NCBI RefSeq assembly: GCF_963259705.1
Contig: NC_081841.1
Coordinates: forward strand, 92,475,059-92,539,058
Reading direction: 5' to 3'
From: Myotis daubentonii
Taxonomy: Eukaryota; Chordata; Mammalia; Chiroptera; Vespertilionidae
DNA length: 64,000 nucleotides
Below the pieces are notes generated by a model. It was not told the origin of the DNA and did no database searches. It was given only the letters and a program-made list of their open reading frames with translations. Shown one piece after another: positions 23,182 to 34,579 of this stretch; positions within the stretch are counted from its first letter, which is position 1, and every line of letters begins with the position of its first letter. Made by a program: the position numbers and the translations under genes.

Positions 23182-23525
23182 ACTGTGCTCCCTCAGCTGT
23201 TGCAGAGCCTTTCAGGTGAACAGAGGTGTGAGATATGAAAAGCCTCACTCAATCCAGGGAAGTTGGACAACAGATGCTCTCAGGAATTGAAAATAATGTT
23301 GCTGGCATCCACCACCCCACCACCCTTTCCCCAGATTCCTGTCAGAATCTCTCCCATGGAGCATGAGAGGGGAGAGCAGTCACAGAGCCTAGTCAAGGAA
23401 AACTCAGAGATCGCAGAAACAGCATCTGTGAACCTAACCTTGAGGTTGTAGGCAGCAGAATCTTCCATCTGGTGCCAAGAGTAATCTAATGCTTCCTTCT
23501 GTTCAAAGGATAATCATATTAAGAA
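23182..23525. other. Short unassigned stretch, possible ERVL 5' leader remnant
   Basis: It follows the LTR and the primer-binding-like site directly and is cut off by a Helitron at 23526. The position suggests retroelement leader DNA. There is no recognisable gag frame; the longest frames are 62 codons. Confidence 0.3.
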
Positions 23526-23837
23526 CTAGAGGCCCAGTGCACAAAATTTGTGCATGGGTTGGGTCCCTAGTGGCTGCTGGCTGCCAACCAGGGAATCACT
23601 TCCCCCAGTTGCCTGCTGCCACCTGCTCACAGGCTCCACCATCATGACACAGTCCTTTTCTCATAGGGGCCCATCGGGGCTGGCAGCACCTCCACTGCTG
23701 CCTGCTGCCAGTGCCGAGTCACCGACATCTGCCATGTTCCGCAACACCCCCTGGTGGTCAGTGCACGTCTAACTCCCGGTAGATGGAACTCCCGCCCATG
23801 GGGGACAATTTGCATATTAGTCTTTTATTATATAGGA
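23526..23837 (-). mobile_element. Helitron, HeliBat-type, reverse orientation (single)
   Basis: On the plus strand it reads 'ctagaggcccagtgcacaaa' at the left (3' CTAG with hairpin 'gtgcacaaaatttgtgcat') and 'ttttattatataggat' at the right (5' TC, flanked by A on the minus strand). It is 312 bp long. It is the only Helitron in the window that is not one of a pair. It carries 'ccccctggtggtcagtgcac' near 23748. Confidence 0.9.
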
Positions 23838-23864
23838 TAAATATAAAGTCATAATAGCAGCTAT

Positions 23865-24095
23865 AACAGACTGAGCATTTTCCATTTGCCAGGAATAATT
23901 CTAAGTCCTTTGCATTCATTGTTTTAATCTTCACAGCTCTGTGAGGTAAGTATATTCTTATTCCCGGTCTACTGATGAGAAAACCGAGCAGCAGAGAGAT
24001 TAGTAACTTGCCCAAGGTCACATAGCAGGCCTATGCCAGACCTGAAATTCCAGCCAAGTCACTGTGACTCCAGGGCCTTGCTCTTAACATCCCAT
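23865..24095 (-). repeat. MIR SINE, reverse orientation, nearly full length
   Basis: The reverse MIR order is well kept: 'attttccatttgccaggaat', 'cacagctctgtgaggtaagt', 'ctgatgagaaaaccgagcag', 'acttgcccaaggtcacatag' and 'ccagggccttgctcttaac'. Confidence 0.8.
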
Positions 24096-24804
24096 GTCCA
24101 ACCACTAGACTCCAGGTGCCTAGCATCTTCCTTGATGGGTAAGTCTGAATTGCCTTTGTCAGACTGTGAGCCTCTTGAGAGCAAAAGCTTATGCTCATTC
24201 ATATAAAGCTTACTTAGAAATTATCTCCTGGGCACTGAAGCTCTTCTGTACAGGATATCTGACTGATCCTTCAACAACACTTGAGGTAGTACTTCTCTGT
24301 CTTAAAGATCGAGGAAACTGAATCAACTTTGAAAATAGGACTCCCAAATGTTCTAGATCCTCTCAAATCAAATAACACATGTTTATTTGGCACCTTTGAT
24401 ATATTGGGTTAAGCCTCAAAATATTGCTGAAATTATCATTCTTGACCAACAGAAATATAAGAGTTTAATAAACCATACATTTGTGCTAGTTTTCCTGGCA
24501 ATTTCATATGGTTCAGCCTAATATAATATGCCAGGCCAAGTATGAATAGTAACAGTTGAGGAACAGGAGAAACATGAAATATTTGACCAATGAGTGACTA
24601 ACCACCCTCAACTTTATGGACTCCCAATGTTTATGTACCTGCATATTATCCCTTCAAAAGTGTTGATGGCTCCTGAGGCACTAATGGTCAGTCACTAGAG
24701 TTCTCCTTGTGAGCATGTGACATACCAAGGGAAGGTTAAAATATGACAAGTGCTTAGGTCTCAGAATCCAGGAAAAGTGTATGGTTTATTAAAACTCTTA
24801 TAAC
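24096..24804. other. No gene recognised; AT-leaning unique DNA
   Basis: No family or gene is recognised. No frame over 60 codons is present between 24022 and 25086. Confidence 0.45.
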
Positions 24805-24985
24805 CCCCAGGTCAGGATTCTCAGCTCTGCTTTCAACAACTGTGACCTTCAGCAAGTGACTTAACCTCTCTGAGCTTCAGATTGAAAAAAAGGGAATACC
24901 ACCTGGCTTCCAGGGTGGTTATGAAGACATTGACATTAAGGACAACAAAAAGATTTTGCAAGTTATAAAGTGCTATCCAAATATT
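24805..24985 (+). repeat. MIR SINE
   Basis: MIR order is visible: 'ctcagctctgctttcaacaa', 'ctgtgaccttcagcaagtga', 'cttaacctctctgagcttca', then 'ttccagggtggttatgaaga' and 'agttataaagtgctatc'. Confidence 0.75.
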
Positions 24986-25639
24986 CTGTGCTGAACAATC
25001 TTAGATCACATCATTGTTCCCAGGTAGTCACAGCCGAGGTTCCATCAGCATTTGTCCACCTGACCCAGTTTCCAATGATAACCTTTCAGGAAAGACTTCT
25101 ATGCAAGCAGCATATCACCTGGTCATCTCTCCAGCATGAATGATGTCCTGCTGTGCACGTGCTGGGCAGAGCTTGGGAGAGCCTGGAGGTACTACAGGCA
25201 GTGCACCCAGCACCCAGAACCCAGCCTCCACTTCCTCCGCTCCCACCCCTGTGCTGGGAAAAAGGGAGGGAATGAGAACACAGCCACCAGCACCCCTCCC
25301 CCGGGCCTCCGTCCCGGGAAGAAGTGAGAGCCAGCCCAGTCTCCAGGAGCCTGGGAACAGCTTGCACTGCCGGAGCAGGCTGGTGCCAGGACGGATCTGA
25401 GTCACTCTCTGCAGCAGCAAGAGCACAGCGCCAGCCCATCCACATGGCCTCCTGCCCCTCCCCCTCGGCTTGCCACCAGCATCTCCTGTGTGGGCACTCC
25501 TCTCACACAACTGATACCGCAGCAGTGGAAACAGCTCCCAAGCAAAGGGCCCCAGTTCAGCTGAGCCCTTGGGGACACACAGGGACTCCCTTTCCTTGGG
25601 TCACCCTTGTGATGCAGGGGTCCCTGGCTGCTCTCTAGA
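24986..25639. other. No gene recognised; unique DNA
   Basis: GC content rises at 25100-25500, where frames of 104-131 codons overlap on both strands without domains. Confidence 0.4.
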
Positions 25640-26015
25640 CTTCAAACACCTGTATGCTGCTGCCACCTGGCCATGCGCCTCCCTCCTCACTGGCCTTTGG
25701 TGGGTCCCACTGTCCACAGGACAGAGGCCATGCTCCGTGCCTGGCATTCACAGCCTCCATGAGTAAGCTGAGACCTACCTTCCCAGGCATCTCTCCCACC
25801 ACTCCCTTAGCAGCACCCTTTGTGCTAACCAGCTCCCCACCCTTCCCCAAACACACTCACACACCCTTTGTCTGTTTCATGTAGACAAGTTTGCTCAGGC
25901 CTCACTTCCTACCTGCCATGCCCCCATGTTTTTGCTGTCCCCTCAATGTCGTACCCATGCTGGCAGGACCAGCTCAAATGCTATCTTCACCTCCAGCTTC
26001 CTCCCCTAACAATTC
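25640..26015 (+). repeat. L2 LINE 3' region
   Basis: The order fits L2 sense: 'ctccctcctcactggccttt', 'cacaccctttgtctg', 'aggaccagctcaaatgctat' and 'cttcacctccagcttcctcc' (compare the L2 'tcaggtctcagctcaaatgtcacctcc' block). It is strongly diverged. Confidence 0.5.
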
Positions 26016-26019
26016 ACTC

Positions 26020-26375
26020 AGCTGATGTTTATAAAGTACCTACTATGTGCCAGACTCTGTTCTGGATGCTGAAACACAGTGGGGATAAAAACCACAGGAT
26101 CCCTGTTCTGATGGAGCTTACCTTACCTTCCAGTGGGAAAAAACAAGTAAGCAAGGAAATAAGATTCTAGTCAGAGAGAAGTACTACACAGAGAATTAGC
26201 CAGTCTGTGCCAGAGAGTGAATGACAGGGGAGGAGACAACACTAGAAAGCCTCTCTGAGGAGGTGACATTTGAGTTGGGACCCGGATGACAAGGAGCCAG
26301 TCGAGCCAAGGCTGAGCAGAGAACATTGGAGCGGAGGGAACGCCATGTGCAAAGACCTCAAGACAGAAATGTTGC
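26020..26375 (-). repeat. L2 LINE 3' region, reverse orientation
   Basis: Reverse L2 blocks are clear: 'cctactatgtgccagactct', 'ggataaaaaccacaggatcc', 'gatggagcttaccttacctt', then 'gcctctctgaggaggtgaca', 'tttgagttgggaccc' and 'gcaaagacctcaagacagaa'. It abuts a plus-strand L2 on its left. Confidence 0.75.
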
Positions 26376-26499
26376 TGCCACTGTGCTTGGGATCCCGCTC
26401 TGACTTGTCTCCTGTGTAGCATGTGTGTCACCTTGAGGTGGCATCATCAGTGACATGTGTAGCACCGGTAATTTCACTACAACACAGTCTTGTGTGACT

Positions 26500-26615
26500 C
26501 TTGTGTTCCCCAGGTGTGCCGCTCTCCCTCCCGAATAATCAGGGTATTCAAGCTCCTTGAAGGCAGGAACAGTGTCTTATGCACCTGTGCATCCTTAGGA
26601 CGTACCTAAGTACCA
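26500..26615 (+). repeat. L2/L3-like LINE tail
   Basis: The block 'caagctccttgaaggcagga' followed by 'acagtgtcttatgcacctg' is typical of CR1-clade LINE tails in mammals. Confidence 0.5.
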
Positions 26616-26694
26616 AGACCTTCCTGTGCCCACAGCTGATAGCCACTACGCGGTGTGCATTCTTTCTGGTCTCACTGGCCTTTCAGTCTTCATC

Positions 26695-26800
26695 CAGGTC
26701 ACACATTAGCATCACCCCTGAAGATTACAAACAAAATCTCAGGCTCTGCCACAGAACAACAGACTCAGAATCTCAGGGGATGGGGGTGGCTGTGGGGCTC
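26695..26800 (+). mobile_element. MER5A-like hAT fragment
   Basis: The blocks 'cacattagcatcacccctga', 'aaaatctcaggctctgccac' and 'agactcagaatctcagggga' follow the MER5A interior. The termini are missing. Confidence 0.45.
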
Positions 26801-28895
26801 CCAATAGCTGGTCAAGAACCTCTGACTAGTTGAAGGTGCACCTTCTAAGAAGGGAGAAGGGGTGATCACTATGCTGTCTGACCTGTCCTCTGACCTGGCG
26901 TGGATCAGGGGGACCACTACCTGGGTGCCCAGTTGCTCCACCTGTAAAATGAAGAACTTCCACAAAAGGCCTCCAGACCAGCCCTTGACCCCGGCCAGCC
27001 TGTCTGCTCCTTCAGCTCAGGGAACATGTCTCTGGCCCCGACAACAGCCCCGTGGTGCTTGCTCAGCATGCGACGGTGCCTGGTCAGCCACAGGGGCAGG
27101 CCCTTCCCCCGTGTTCTTGAAGACCCGAGGAAGCAGTCCTGTCCTCCCTCCGTCTCCTTAGTTTCAGGCTTGATGTGAAGAACTCCCTGCCCATGAGGCA
27201 CTGAGTTATGTCATCCTCACACAGACCATTAAGAATAGTGACACACTGTCCCTCCCCACACACTGTTGGGGAGGCTGTAGGTGTAATCTTGCCTAGAAGC
27301 AGAGGGCATGATGAGTCATCTGTCTCCAGGCGGTTTTCAAGGTAAGTACATTCAGCCACTGGGAAGGCTCTGGTGTTTTCTCCTCGGCCACCACCATGAT
27401 TCTCAGGATCCTCAGACCGTCGAGAGACCTGTGCTGAGGATCAAGCAAGGAGAGCAGGGTGCCACCACCCTCAGGATGCTTGCAGGCACAGATGGCCCTG
27501 GTTGTGGAGGGAGGCACGCCAGTCCAGCGCACACAGCAACCCTCTCGCTTCCCCAGCCTCCAGGCCTCTGTTCTGGGAACTTGTGTATGATGCCCTTTGA
27601 ATTTCAATTCTCTGCAGAGGGAAGGGACAGCTCCTTCTAGTGGTCACTTCTCAGAATCCAGACACTCAGCCTGGCCAGGCACTCCTTGCAAGGCTTTGAG
27701 CATACCACTGGACTCTGCTGAGCTGCAGGTGAGCCGTTTCAGAAATGGCTTGAGTAACCTCTGTCTAGCTCCCTTTTGCAGAAAGTCAGGAGTGTAGCTG
27801 AAGAGTCAATGTTAGGAATGACCATTTACTATCTACCTATCCAATTATAATGGTTGGTGGGCCAAATAAAATCAGGCTGGATAACTGCTAAATGAGAACA
27901 GAATATTTAACCGGCCTCGGAGCTCCTGGCTCCTCTGTGGGTTGCAAGGAATGATAGTGAAAAGAGCCCGAGACCTGGGTTCAGATCCAACTCTGCTTCT
28001 CTCAGCAGGGCCTTGCAGCGCCAGCCTCTCGTCCATACGATGCTGACATCAACATCCAGCTCACAGGCATGTATGGCTGGCAAGGGCGGACCCAACAAGG
28101 CACAGTTATTATTCACCTCATCTTCGCCCTGTCACTGACTGTGGCAAATAGAGCTGGAGGTCACCCCGAGGTGTGAAGTATTTCCCAGCTTGCCTGGTAA
28201 TAAACTTCACCTGGGACCACATATTGACCCGGAGAAACCCAGGGTGCTTCTCACTATTTTATCACTCATCCTCCTTCCCAAGCGCTGAGAAGGCTGAGGA
28301 CAGGGATTGGACAGCAAGGTGCAGAGAGGTTAGGGGCCTAATTAAGGCTCCAGACAAATTGAAGCAACAATAAGAAAACCCCAGTTTCTTAACTGTGGCC
28401 AGTGCTCAAAACAGACAGCACGGCCCAGGCTTGAGCTGAAATGATGGCTGGCAGCCGCTTTCTCCTAGCACTGGATGGAGGGGCTCAGCGCTCTGGGCGC
28501 CCCTGAGCCCTGAGGGCCCACCCTGAGGGACAACACCCTTGGCTACTAAAGCAAACACTTCTCCATCTCAAGGTCTCCCAGTTTTAATTCATGACCTGCT
28601 CTATGTTTCACAGGGTCCATGGGAGCCGGGGGAGGAGGCTGTGCCTGCCAGCCGCCTACCTTCAGAACCTCCTCACCTTTGAAGCCTCTTCTGAAGGTCA
28701 CTTCGTCAGCCTGCAGTGGCTAACTCTTGCCATTGGCTACAGACTTCCTCCATTTTTAATTTAATTCATTTGCTTTATAAAAATCAACATGGCTTTGTGT
28801 GTTTACTCATCCTTTCAGCTCTGCCTCCACATGCTGGGCCCTCAGGGGCTAGGCACAGCTCAGATCCAGGGTGGCCAATACTCAGAGTGGGAGAT

Positions 28896-28899
<4 letters not shown>
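26801..28899. other. No gene recognised; mostly unique DNA
   Basis: A MIR 5' remnant is visible at 27940-28025 ('gagacctgggttcagatcca'). Frames up to 110 codons (27308-27640) have no domain. No splice-bounded exon can be supported. Confidence 0.4.

Positions 28900-28940
<41 letters not shown>
28899..28940. repeat. (GA)n microsatellite
   Basis: An uninterrupted GA dinucleotide run of about 40 bp. Confidence 0.95.
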
Positions 28941-28941
<1 letters not shown>

Positions 28942-29084
28942 CCACAGAGCGGAGAAGGACCTTGGGCAGGCTTACCACTGAAATTGGGGGAGGAGGTTCA
29001 AGAGAAAGGGCACCACCTAACTCAATTCAGTTCTGTCTGATAACCCAGGTCTCAGGGCCTATTCTTCCCCACCATGTTCCAGGT

Positions 29085-29387
29085 CAGCACTGTCTAATAG
29101 AAATCTAACAGGAGCCACAAAATAATTTAGAATGCCTTCATAGTCACCTTAAAAATTCAAAAGAAATAAGTAAATTAATTTTAATAATATACTTTAGTTA
29201 ATCCAGGACATCTAAAATACAATCACTTTGACACATATTCAATATAAAATTATTAGTAAGCTATTTTTTGTACTAAATCTTTGAAATTCATGCATATTTT
29301 ACACTTCCTGCACGTCTGAATTCAGACAAGCCACATGTCAAGTGCTCAGTAGCCACATGTGACTAGTGGCCACCATACTGGGCAGCC
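29085..29387. mobile_element. Old MER-type hAT element (MER3-like)
   Basis: The left end 'cagcactgtctaatagaaat' and the right end 'gccaccatactgggcagc' are imperfect inverted repeats. The interior has 'aggagccacaaaataattta', 'taattttaataatatacttt' and 'tcaagtgctcagtagccaca', a pattern common in placental genomes. No target duplication is visible. I am sure of the class but not of the family number. Confidence 0.65.
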
Positions 29388-30174
29388 CTAAGTATTGCTT
29401 CTTTATTGGGGATCCCAAACGAGAGAATGTGGTCCTGGCCTTTGAGAAAGGACACACAGACAATTCCAACCAAATGCAGAAGGAAGAGTGAGACTGAGGT
29501 GCCCATGTGTGCTCTGGGCACATGTGAGGGGCAACTAATGTAGCCCACCCTGGGGGCTCTGGGAAGCTCCCGGACCCAGCACATTTGAAGATCAGAGAGG
29601 CTGGGGAAACAACTGTTTGAGATTAGGCCACAGCATGTGGCAGTGGGGAGGAAGGCCAGCTTCTGGGTGGGGGTGGGGGTGGGGGTGGGGGTGGGGGTGA
29701 GGCACATGCCAGACTGTAAGCGGTTAAGAATCAGTGAGTGGGGAGAAAGGGGAAGCAGATGGCAATGACTATACCAGAGGTTACACTTTCAAAGGAAAAA
29801 GATAAGGCAGCAGGTTGAAAGAGCAGTGATCATTGGCATATTGTGATGATTAAGTACCTACCATGTGCCTGGCTAAGAGATTTTGTTTTGATTTTAGGTG
29901 GGGGAACTGAGCATGTTTATAGGAAGGGAGAGGGATCCAGCCATGCAGGGAAACTTGCAAATGCAGGTGAGAGAGAATTGATGAAGAAATGTGCTAGAAG
30001 CATCCTAACTGGAGAAGGTCAGGAGTTCCCACAGAGCAGTTGGCCTTTGGCTGTCTGGGCAAGAAGTAGGGACACTTGCTCCTTTAGGCAGGAGGGGGAA
30101 GGGAGGTGGGGATGGAGGGTCCCTTTAAAGTGGGAAAGGAGGAGAGCTGCTGCCAGAGTCTGATCACACTCCAA
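29388..30174. other. No gene recognised; unique DNA with one G-rich tandem repeat
   Basis: Apart from the (GGGGGT)n run at 29666-29699 nothing is recognised. Confidence 0.4.
29666..29699 (+). repeat. (GGGGGT)n tandem repeat, G-quadruplex-capable
   Basis: Five consecutive G5T units lie on the plus strand. Four or more G-runs of at least three, separated by one base, fit the standard intramolecular G-quadruplex pattern. Confidence 0.9.
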
Positions 30175-30745
30175 ATTTTCCACCACTCTTCAATGACAAG
30201 GGAATAAAACCCAAACTCCTTAACACATGTGTACAATTGTCCATGACCTGTCCATCTCCAAACCCTACTTCCCATAAAGCATCCCTCAAGGCTCAGTCTC
30301 ACGGTGCTACAATCTCCTCCCTGCCTCTTCCACCTCTGCTTCCCTCTACATTTTTATTCCCTTAAATCCCACTCCATCCACTCACCTCTGCACTGTATTA
30401 CCTATCAAAATCCACACCCACAAAACACCACCTGGTCTAGAAAGTCCACCTTGATCCTTCCTAAGGGAACAATCTTCACTCTCTCTGCTGCCACAGAGCG
30501 TGGTTGATGCCTCCACTCCAGCCACTACCACCTTCTGCCTGGAATGGGGGTCCTATGGGTCTCTGTCTATTCCACCATGGCATGAGCCACTGGAGGGCCC
30601 GACCCACATCTTAGTCTTCGTGTGTCCCTTGAGATTGTTCTTAGGGATTAACTTCAGTTTGATAAATATAACTCCCATGAAGGCAGAGATCCTGTGTTTT
30701 TGATCACTATGGTGCCTTGAGGTAAGCATAGTGAATATTTGATTA
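30175..30745 (+). repeat. L2 LINE 3' region
   Basis: L2 sense order: 'ataaaacccaaactccttaa', 'tgtccatgacctgtccatct', 'ccaccttgatccttcctaag', 'aactcccatgaaggcagaga' and 'tatggtgccttgaggtaagc'. It ends in a GGAT-rich simple repeat. Confidence 0.7.
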
Positions 30746-30815
30746 CTACTTCTTAAATGAAGGATGAATGGATGGATGGAAAGATGAGTGGATGAATGGA
30801 TGGATGAACATCTGT
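30746..30815. repeat. (GGAT/GAAT)n simple repeat at an L2 tail
   Basis: Units 'ggatgaatggatggatgg' and 'gatgaatggatggatga' extend the normal L2 (TGAA)n tail. Confidence 0.8.
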
Positions 30816-30862
30816 CTATACAAATAGACCAAATATTTTAATCCTCAAAAATTGGAATCCCA

Positions 30863-31042
30863 CCCTGGCCACATAATTCAGTTGGTTAGAATGTCATTCT
30901 GATGCACCAAGGTTTCGGGTTTGATGCCTGGTCAGGGCACATACAAGAGTCAAACAGTAAATACATGAGTGGGTAGAGCAATGGGTTGATGTTGTGCTCT
31001 CTCTCTCTCCCTCCCTCTCTCTCTAAAATCAATTTAAAAAAT
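30863..31042 (+). mobile_element. Ves SINE (chiropteran tRNA-derived), diverged
   Basis: It starts 'ccctggcc', has a B-box-like 'gggtttgatgcc' near 30918, then 'tggtcagggcacatacaag', a CT-rich stretch and a 'ctaaaatcaattt' tail. Flanks 'aaaaattggaatccca' and 'aaaaattgtgatacca' look like a decayed target duplication. Ves SINEs are bat-specific and mobilised by L1. The internal promoter is too mutated for activity. Confidence 0.8.
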
Positions 31043-32399
31043 TGTGATACCATGGTAAAATATTTTGTATTCTTCTTCAGCACATAGTATGGGACCCTAT
31101 CCATTGGGAGCATTTAAATGCAGTAATGCTATTGGCTAAGTGATTGATGGTAGTAATAACTTGAACTAGTATATTATATTTCTTTCAAGAAGAAGCCCAA
31201 ATACTTTAGAACAGAGGTTGAAAATTGGTGACTTGAAAAAAATTTTAATTTGAGAGTCTTTATTCAGGCACTGCATCTTCTAGTTCTTTTCACTCCTTAT
31301 TGGCCTACACCAGGCCAACTTCTCCCAAAGACATTACCCACCAGATCCCTGAGGTATATGATTATTTAGAAACCATATCTCCTCTTTACAGATGGGGAAG
31401 CAGAAAGATAGTGGGCTTAAGTGATTTGTTCCAACCTAACACTCTTCCAAGAAGCCCTTGACAGTGTAGCCCACATCTAAACTTCCTTTTCTTTATCACT
31501 GAAAATCACTCTGTGGGATTCAGCTATAAACCAATAGTTTCCAAAGGTTGTAACAAGCTTGGCTTTCCTAGACATGCTTCCCTTCACACAGCTTAAGACG
31601 CACATAGATTCTTGATACCTGGTGAACCCCAGTAACGTCAATGGCAACCTTTCCCAAAGGGGAAGAGTCTTTGCAGAATGGCACTGTCCCTGAATGGGCA
31701 CCTCCTATCTGCTTTGGCATATTCATGGAGGATAAGGAGATGATTCAACATGTCCATATATCAAAGTAAACCATTTTTGAGAGATGTGAGTAGCTTTTTA
31801 ATTTTGCCTTCAGAGCAGTCCATGACTTCAGTAATAAACATCTGACCCTGCTTAACCAAATCAAGTACTTAGCCACCCTGTATTCCCAGGCAGCATCTGC
31901 CCTGTATTGCAGACAGGGCACAAGGAAGAAGAAGCAGGGTTTATTCTGTAAAGTTGGAATTATGACCATCTGGAATTAAGTCATCTTTGCCAAGAAGGCT
32001 TGGAAAAAGGAAATGGGGGACAACCTTTGTGGAGGTGACTCAGGTTGAAAAGTTATCTGACGTTGATTCAATGTACAAATGCATTCACAATTTTTCTTCT
32101 TAGGAACCAAGAGAAAGGAAATGCATGCATCCAAGAAGTAATTAATATTGAACTGAGCCAAGTATTGACCCAGGGAAGGTACTAGAACCCCCAAAATATC
32201 TTTAGAACCAGAATACTGGCCGAAGACTCATAGATTCCTAATATTGTTTATTTGTATTTAAATGTGAATGGAAATAACACGAATTAGAGTTCCAAAAAAT
32301 GAGCCCATAATTTACCTGCTCCTTCTTTTATTAGCCCTCTATTAAAAGAACTCAAAATATTTCACATTTTTATCTTTGGATTCCAACAACTAACTCAAT
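31043..32399. other. No gene recognised; AT-leaning unique DNA
   Basis: No repeat family or gene is recognised. Frames are under 76 codons. Confidence 0.4.
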
Positions 32400-32505
32400 G
32401 ATAAGAACATAGTAGGTGCTCAATAAATGTTGAATGAGTGAATGAATGAAAGCATGAATGAATGAAAGCATGAATGAATGAAAGCATGAATGAATAAGCA
32501 AATGG
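32400..32505 (+). repeat. L2/MIR tail with (GAATGAAAGCAT)n expansion
   Basis: The tail 'acatagtaggtgctcaataa' runs into 'tgaatgagtgaatgaatga' and then repeats of about 19 bp built on gaatgaatgaaagcat. Confidence 0.75.
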
Positions 32506-32534
32506 GTGAACACCTATAATAATGTATAATGTGG

Positions 32535-32715
32535 GTTCTAGTGGTCCCGCCCACACTCACTAATACTTATTTTAACTTTTGGTCAAGACATTCAATGCCT
32601 CTGAGACCCAGTTTCCTCATCTGCAAAATGGAGATGATTACAGAGACCTCCCAGGACTGTTGTAAGAATTAAATGGCATGGGAAAATACTTTGTAAACTT
32701 GGGAAGCACTAAAAA
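32535..32715 (+). repeat. MIR SINE
   Basis: MIR order: 'tctgagacccagtttcctca', 'tctgcaaaatggagatgatt', 'caggactgttgtaagaatta', 'aaatactttgtaaacttggg'. The 5' third is eroded. Confidence 0.8.
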
Positions 32716-33464
32716 AAGTCCTCTCTAAATTGGTATTGCATCTATATAATGAAGGAACACACTTTATTAGGGAACCAGATAGACACCTTCAAGCCATCTT
32801 TGTCCTATTTGCCCCATCTGGGAACTGTCCCACCAAATCCATTACTGCAAGAAAATGTGCCCTCACCACTAATTCCTATGCAGGAGAGCAGTAACAGAAT
32901 TCTGACGAAGAGCAATAACCGTGGCCATTCTTGCCACACACAGCCCAGGAGTTTCTTCGTCTGCTACGTGCAAGCAGGAAGCTTCATTACCCCTATCCAG
33001 GGTTTCCTGAGCCCTAGAATTAGGATGTCAGCTGGAGATGCAGACTTTGTTCACATGGCAAAGCTGCTGACTTATCAACAACTTTCACACACACGCACCA
33101 AAGCAGGCACGGCTGACACTTGCCTGCTCCCGACAAGCTAACTGGGCCATGTGGTGACAATATTAATTAAGCAATTTGCTGCTGAAGGAGGAATCTGTAA
33201 AACCTGCCACCTGCTTTCCCATGATACTCTTCATACAACAAGCAGCCAACATGGCCTGACAGGTCACAATGGCATGGCGGAAGTTTTCTCCAGGTTGGCA
33301 GTTCCAGAAGAAATACTGGAGCTGCAGGAGGTGGCCTCTAGACCCTTCCTTTCAAGGCACCTGTTACCCGAGGTTGAACACAAACCTCTAAGCTTGACGT
33401 TCAGGGCTCTCCAGCAGTTTTATTGGGGAAGTGAGTGAGCCCCTTGGCATTAGGTTGGGCATTC
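32716..33464. other. No gene recognised; unique DNA
   Basis: Plus-strand frames of 130 (32749-33141) and 95 codons (33151-33438) follow each other closely, but neither shows a domain, a repeat-free homologue I know, or splice signals in the right places. Not called as coding. Confidence 0.4.
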
Positions 33465-33605
33465 ACATGAACTGGGTTCAAACCCCATGCCTGCCCTCTG
33501 CTAGCTGTGTGATCTGGAACTATTTAGTTTACTTTTCTGAACATTTTCCCATACAGTGGGATTATTATCTTTCCTGTAGTACTGTGGTGAAAATTAAATA
33601 AAATT
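33465..33605 (+). repeat. MIR SINE
   Basis: Blocks 'gggttcaaaccccatgcctg', 'ctctgctagctgtgtgatct' and 'agtactgtggtgaaaattaa' follow MIR sense order. A short (TA)n lies just downstream (33604-33616). Confidence 0.75.
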
Positions 33606-34314
33606 ATATATATATATAAATAAAATTATACATATCTTGTGTACATTAGCTGTTTTCCCTCTCCCTACCCTACTAAGTGCTATCCATGCCAGTTCTCACT
33701 ATCGTTAGAAGAGTTACTTTCTCACACACATACTTCGCTCCACCATATACTATCATCTGGAACACACCTTTTCCCACTCGTTCAAATTAGACTCATCCCA
33801 TAAGCCTTAGGTCATACCTTCTGACTCTGCAAAGTATTCTAAGACTCCCCAGCTGAATGTGAGCACCCTTTTTTTTTTGCTGAAATGCCACAGCAATATT
33901 GTCAGTGACCTTTCTAATGTGTGTGACAAAATTCTTGAGGGTGGCAGCTGGTTTTTATGCATCTTGAATTCCATTTTGGAGTGAGTTGCATAGCTTATTA
34001 TTATGTGGAAGCTGAGACCATGTCACACACCATCTTTACAGAACTTATACTTTGGGCAACCAAGTCTCAGTTTCGCAGCAGTGGACTTGCAGGAAAGCCT
34101 TCTGCCCACTGTCTTTTAGAAGCAGGTAAGAACCAATCTCCTCTGTGCGAGGTAGGAATAGAAAAGTCACTTTTTCAAAATCTCTTAGGACCAGTCCACT
34201 CTGCAGTGAACAACATACTCACTTATCCAAAAAGAATTTATTGCACCCTGCTATGTGGCAGAAGCCATGCCTTCCTCTGCAGTCATTAAAATCACTGCTC
34301 AGATTTCAAGCCTT
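33606..34314. other. No gene recognised; unique DNA
   Basis: No family or gene is recognised. Confidence 0.4.
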
Positions 34315-34475
34315 CCCTGCACCAGAATCCGAGAGAGCTAATCCAAAGCCCAGCCTCGCGGCCTCAGCTCCAGAACTCCTGAACCAATCTTGAGGGCTGG
34401 TGCCTGTAATCTATGTTTTAAGCAGCCCCCTCCATGAGTCTCAAGCACATTAAAATTTAAGAACTAAGGCTCTAG
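34315..34475 (+). mobile_element. MER5-type hAT fragment
   Basis: Blocks 'ctgcaccagaatccgagaga', 'tgtaatctatgttttaagca' and 'gcacattaaaatttaagaac' match MER5 order through to a decayed right terminus. Confidence 0.55.
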
Positions 34476-34579
34476 ATCAGAGAGTTTACAGTGGCCACAC
34501 ACTCTAAAAATGCATCTGAGGAGGCCACTCACCCAGTGTCTGAAGAAGAGAAAGAAAATGAGTAAGAGTTTGTGAAGTG

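Noticed and set aside
30863..31042. Possible tRNA gene
   Set aside because: The tRNA-like boxes belong to a Ves SINE head; the rest of a tRNA fold is not kept and the SINE body follows.
32749..33438. Two successive plus-strand frames (130 and 95 codons) as exons
   Set aside because: No domain, no consistent splice sites joining them, and the sequences are not recognised.
33440..33465. 'attaggttgggcattcacat' as a mariner terminus
   Set aside because: Resemblance to the mariner end is limited to about 9 bases and there is no matching inverted end or TA duplication.
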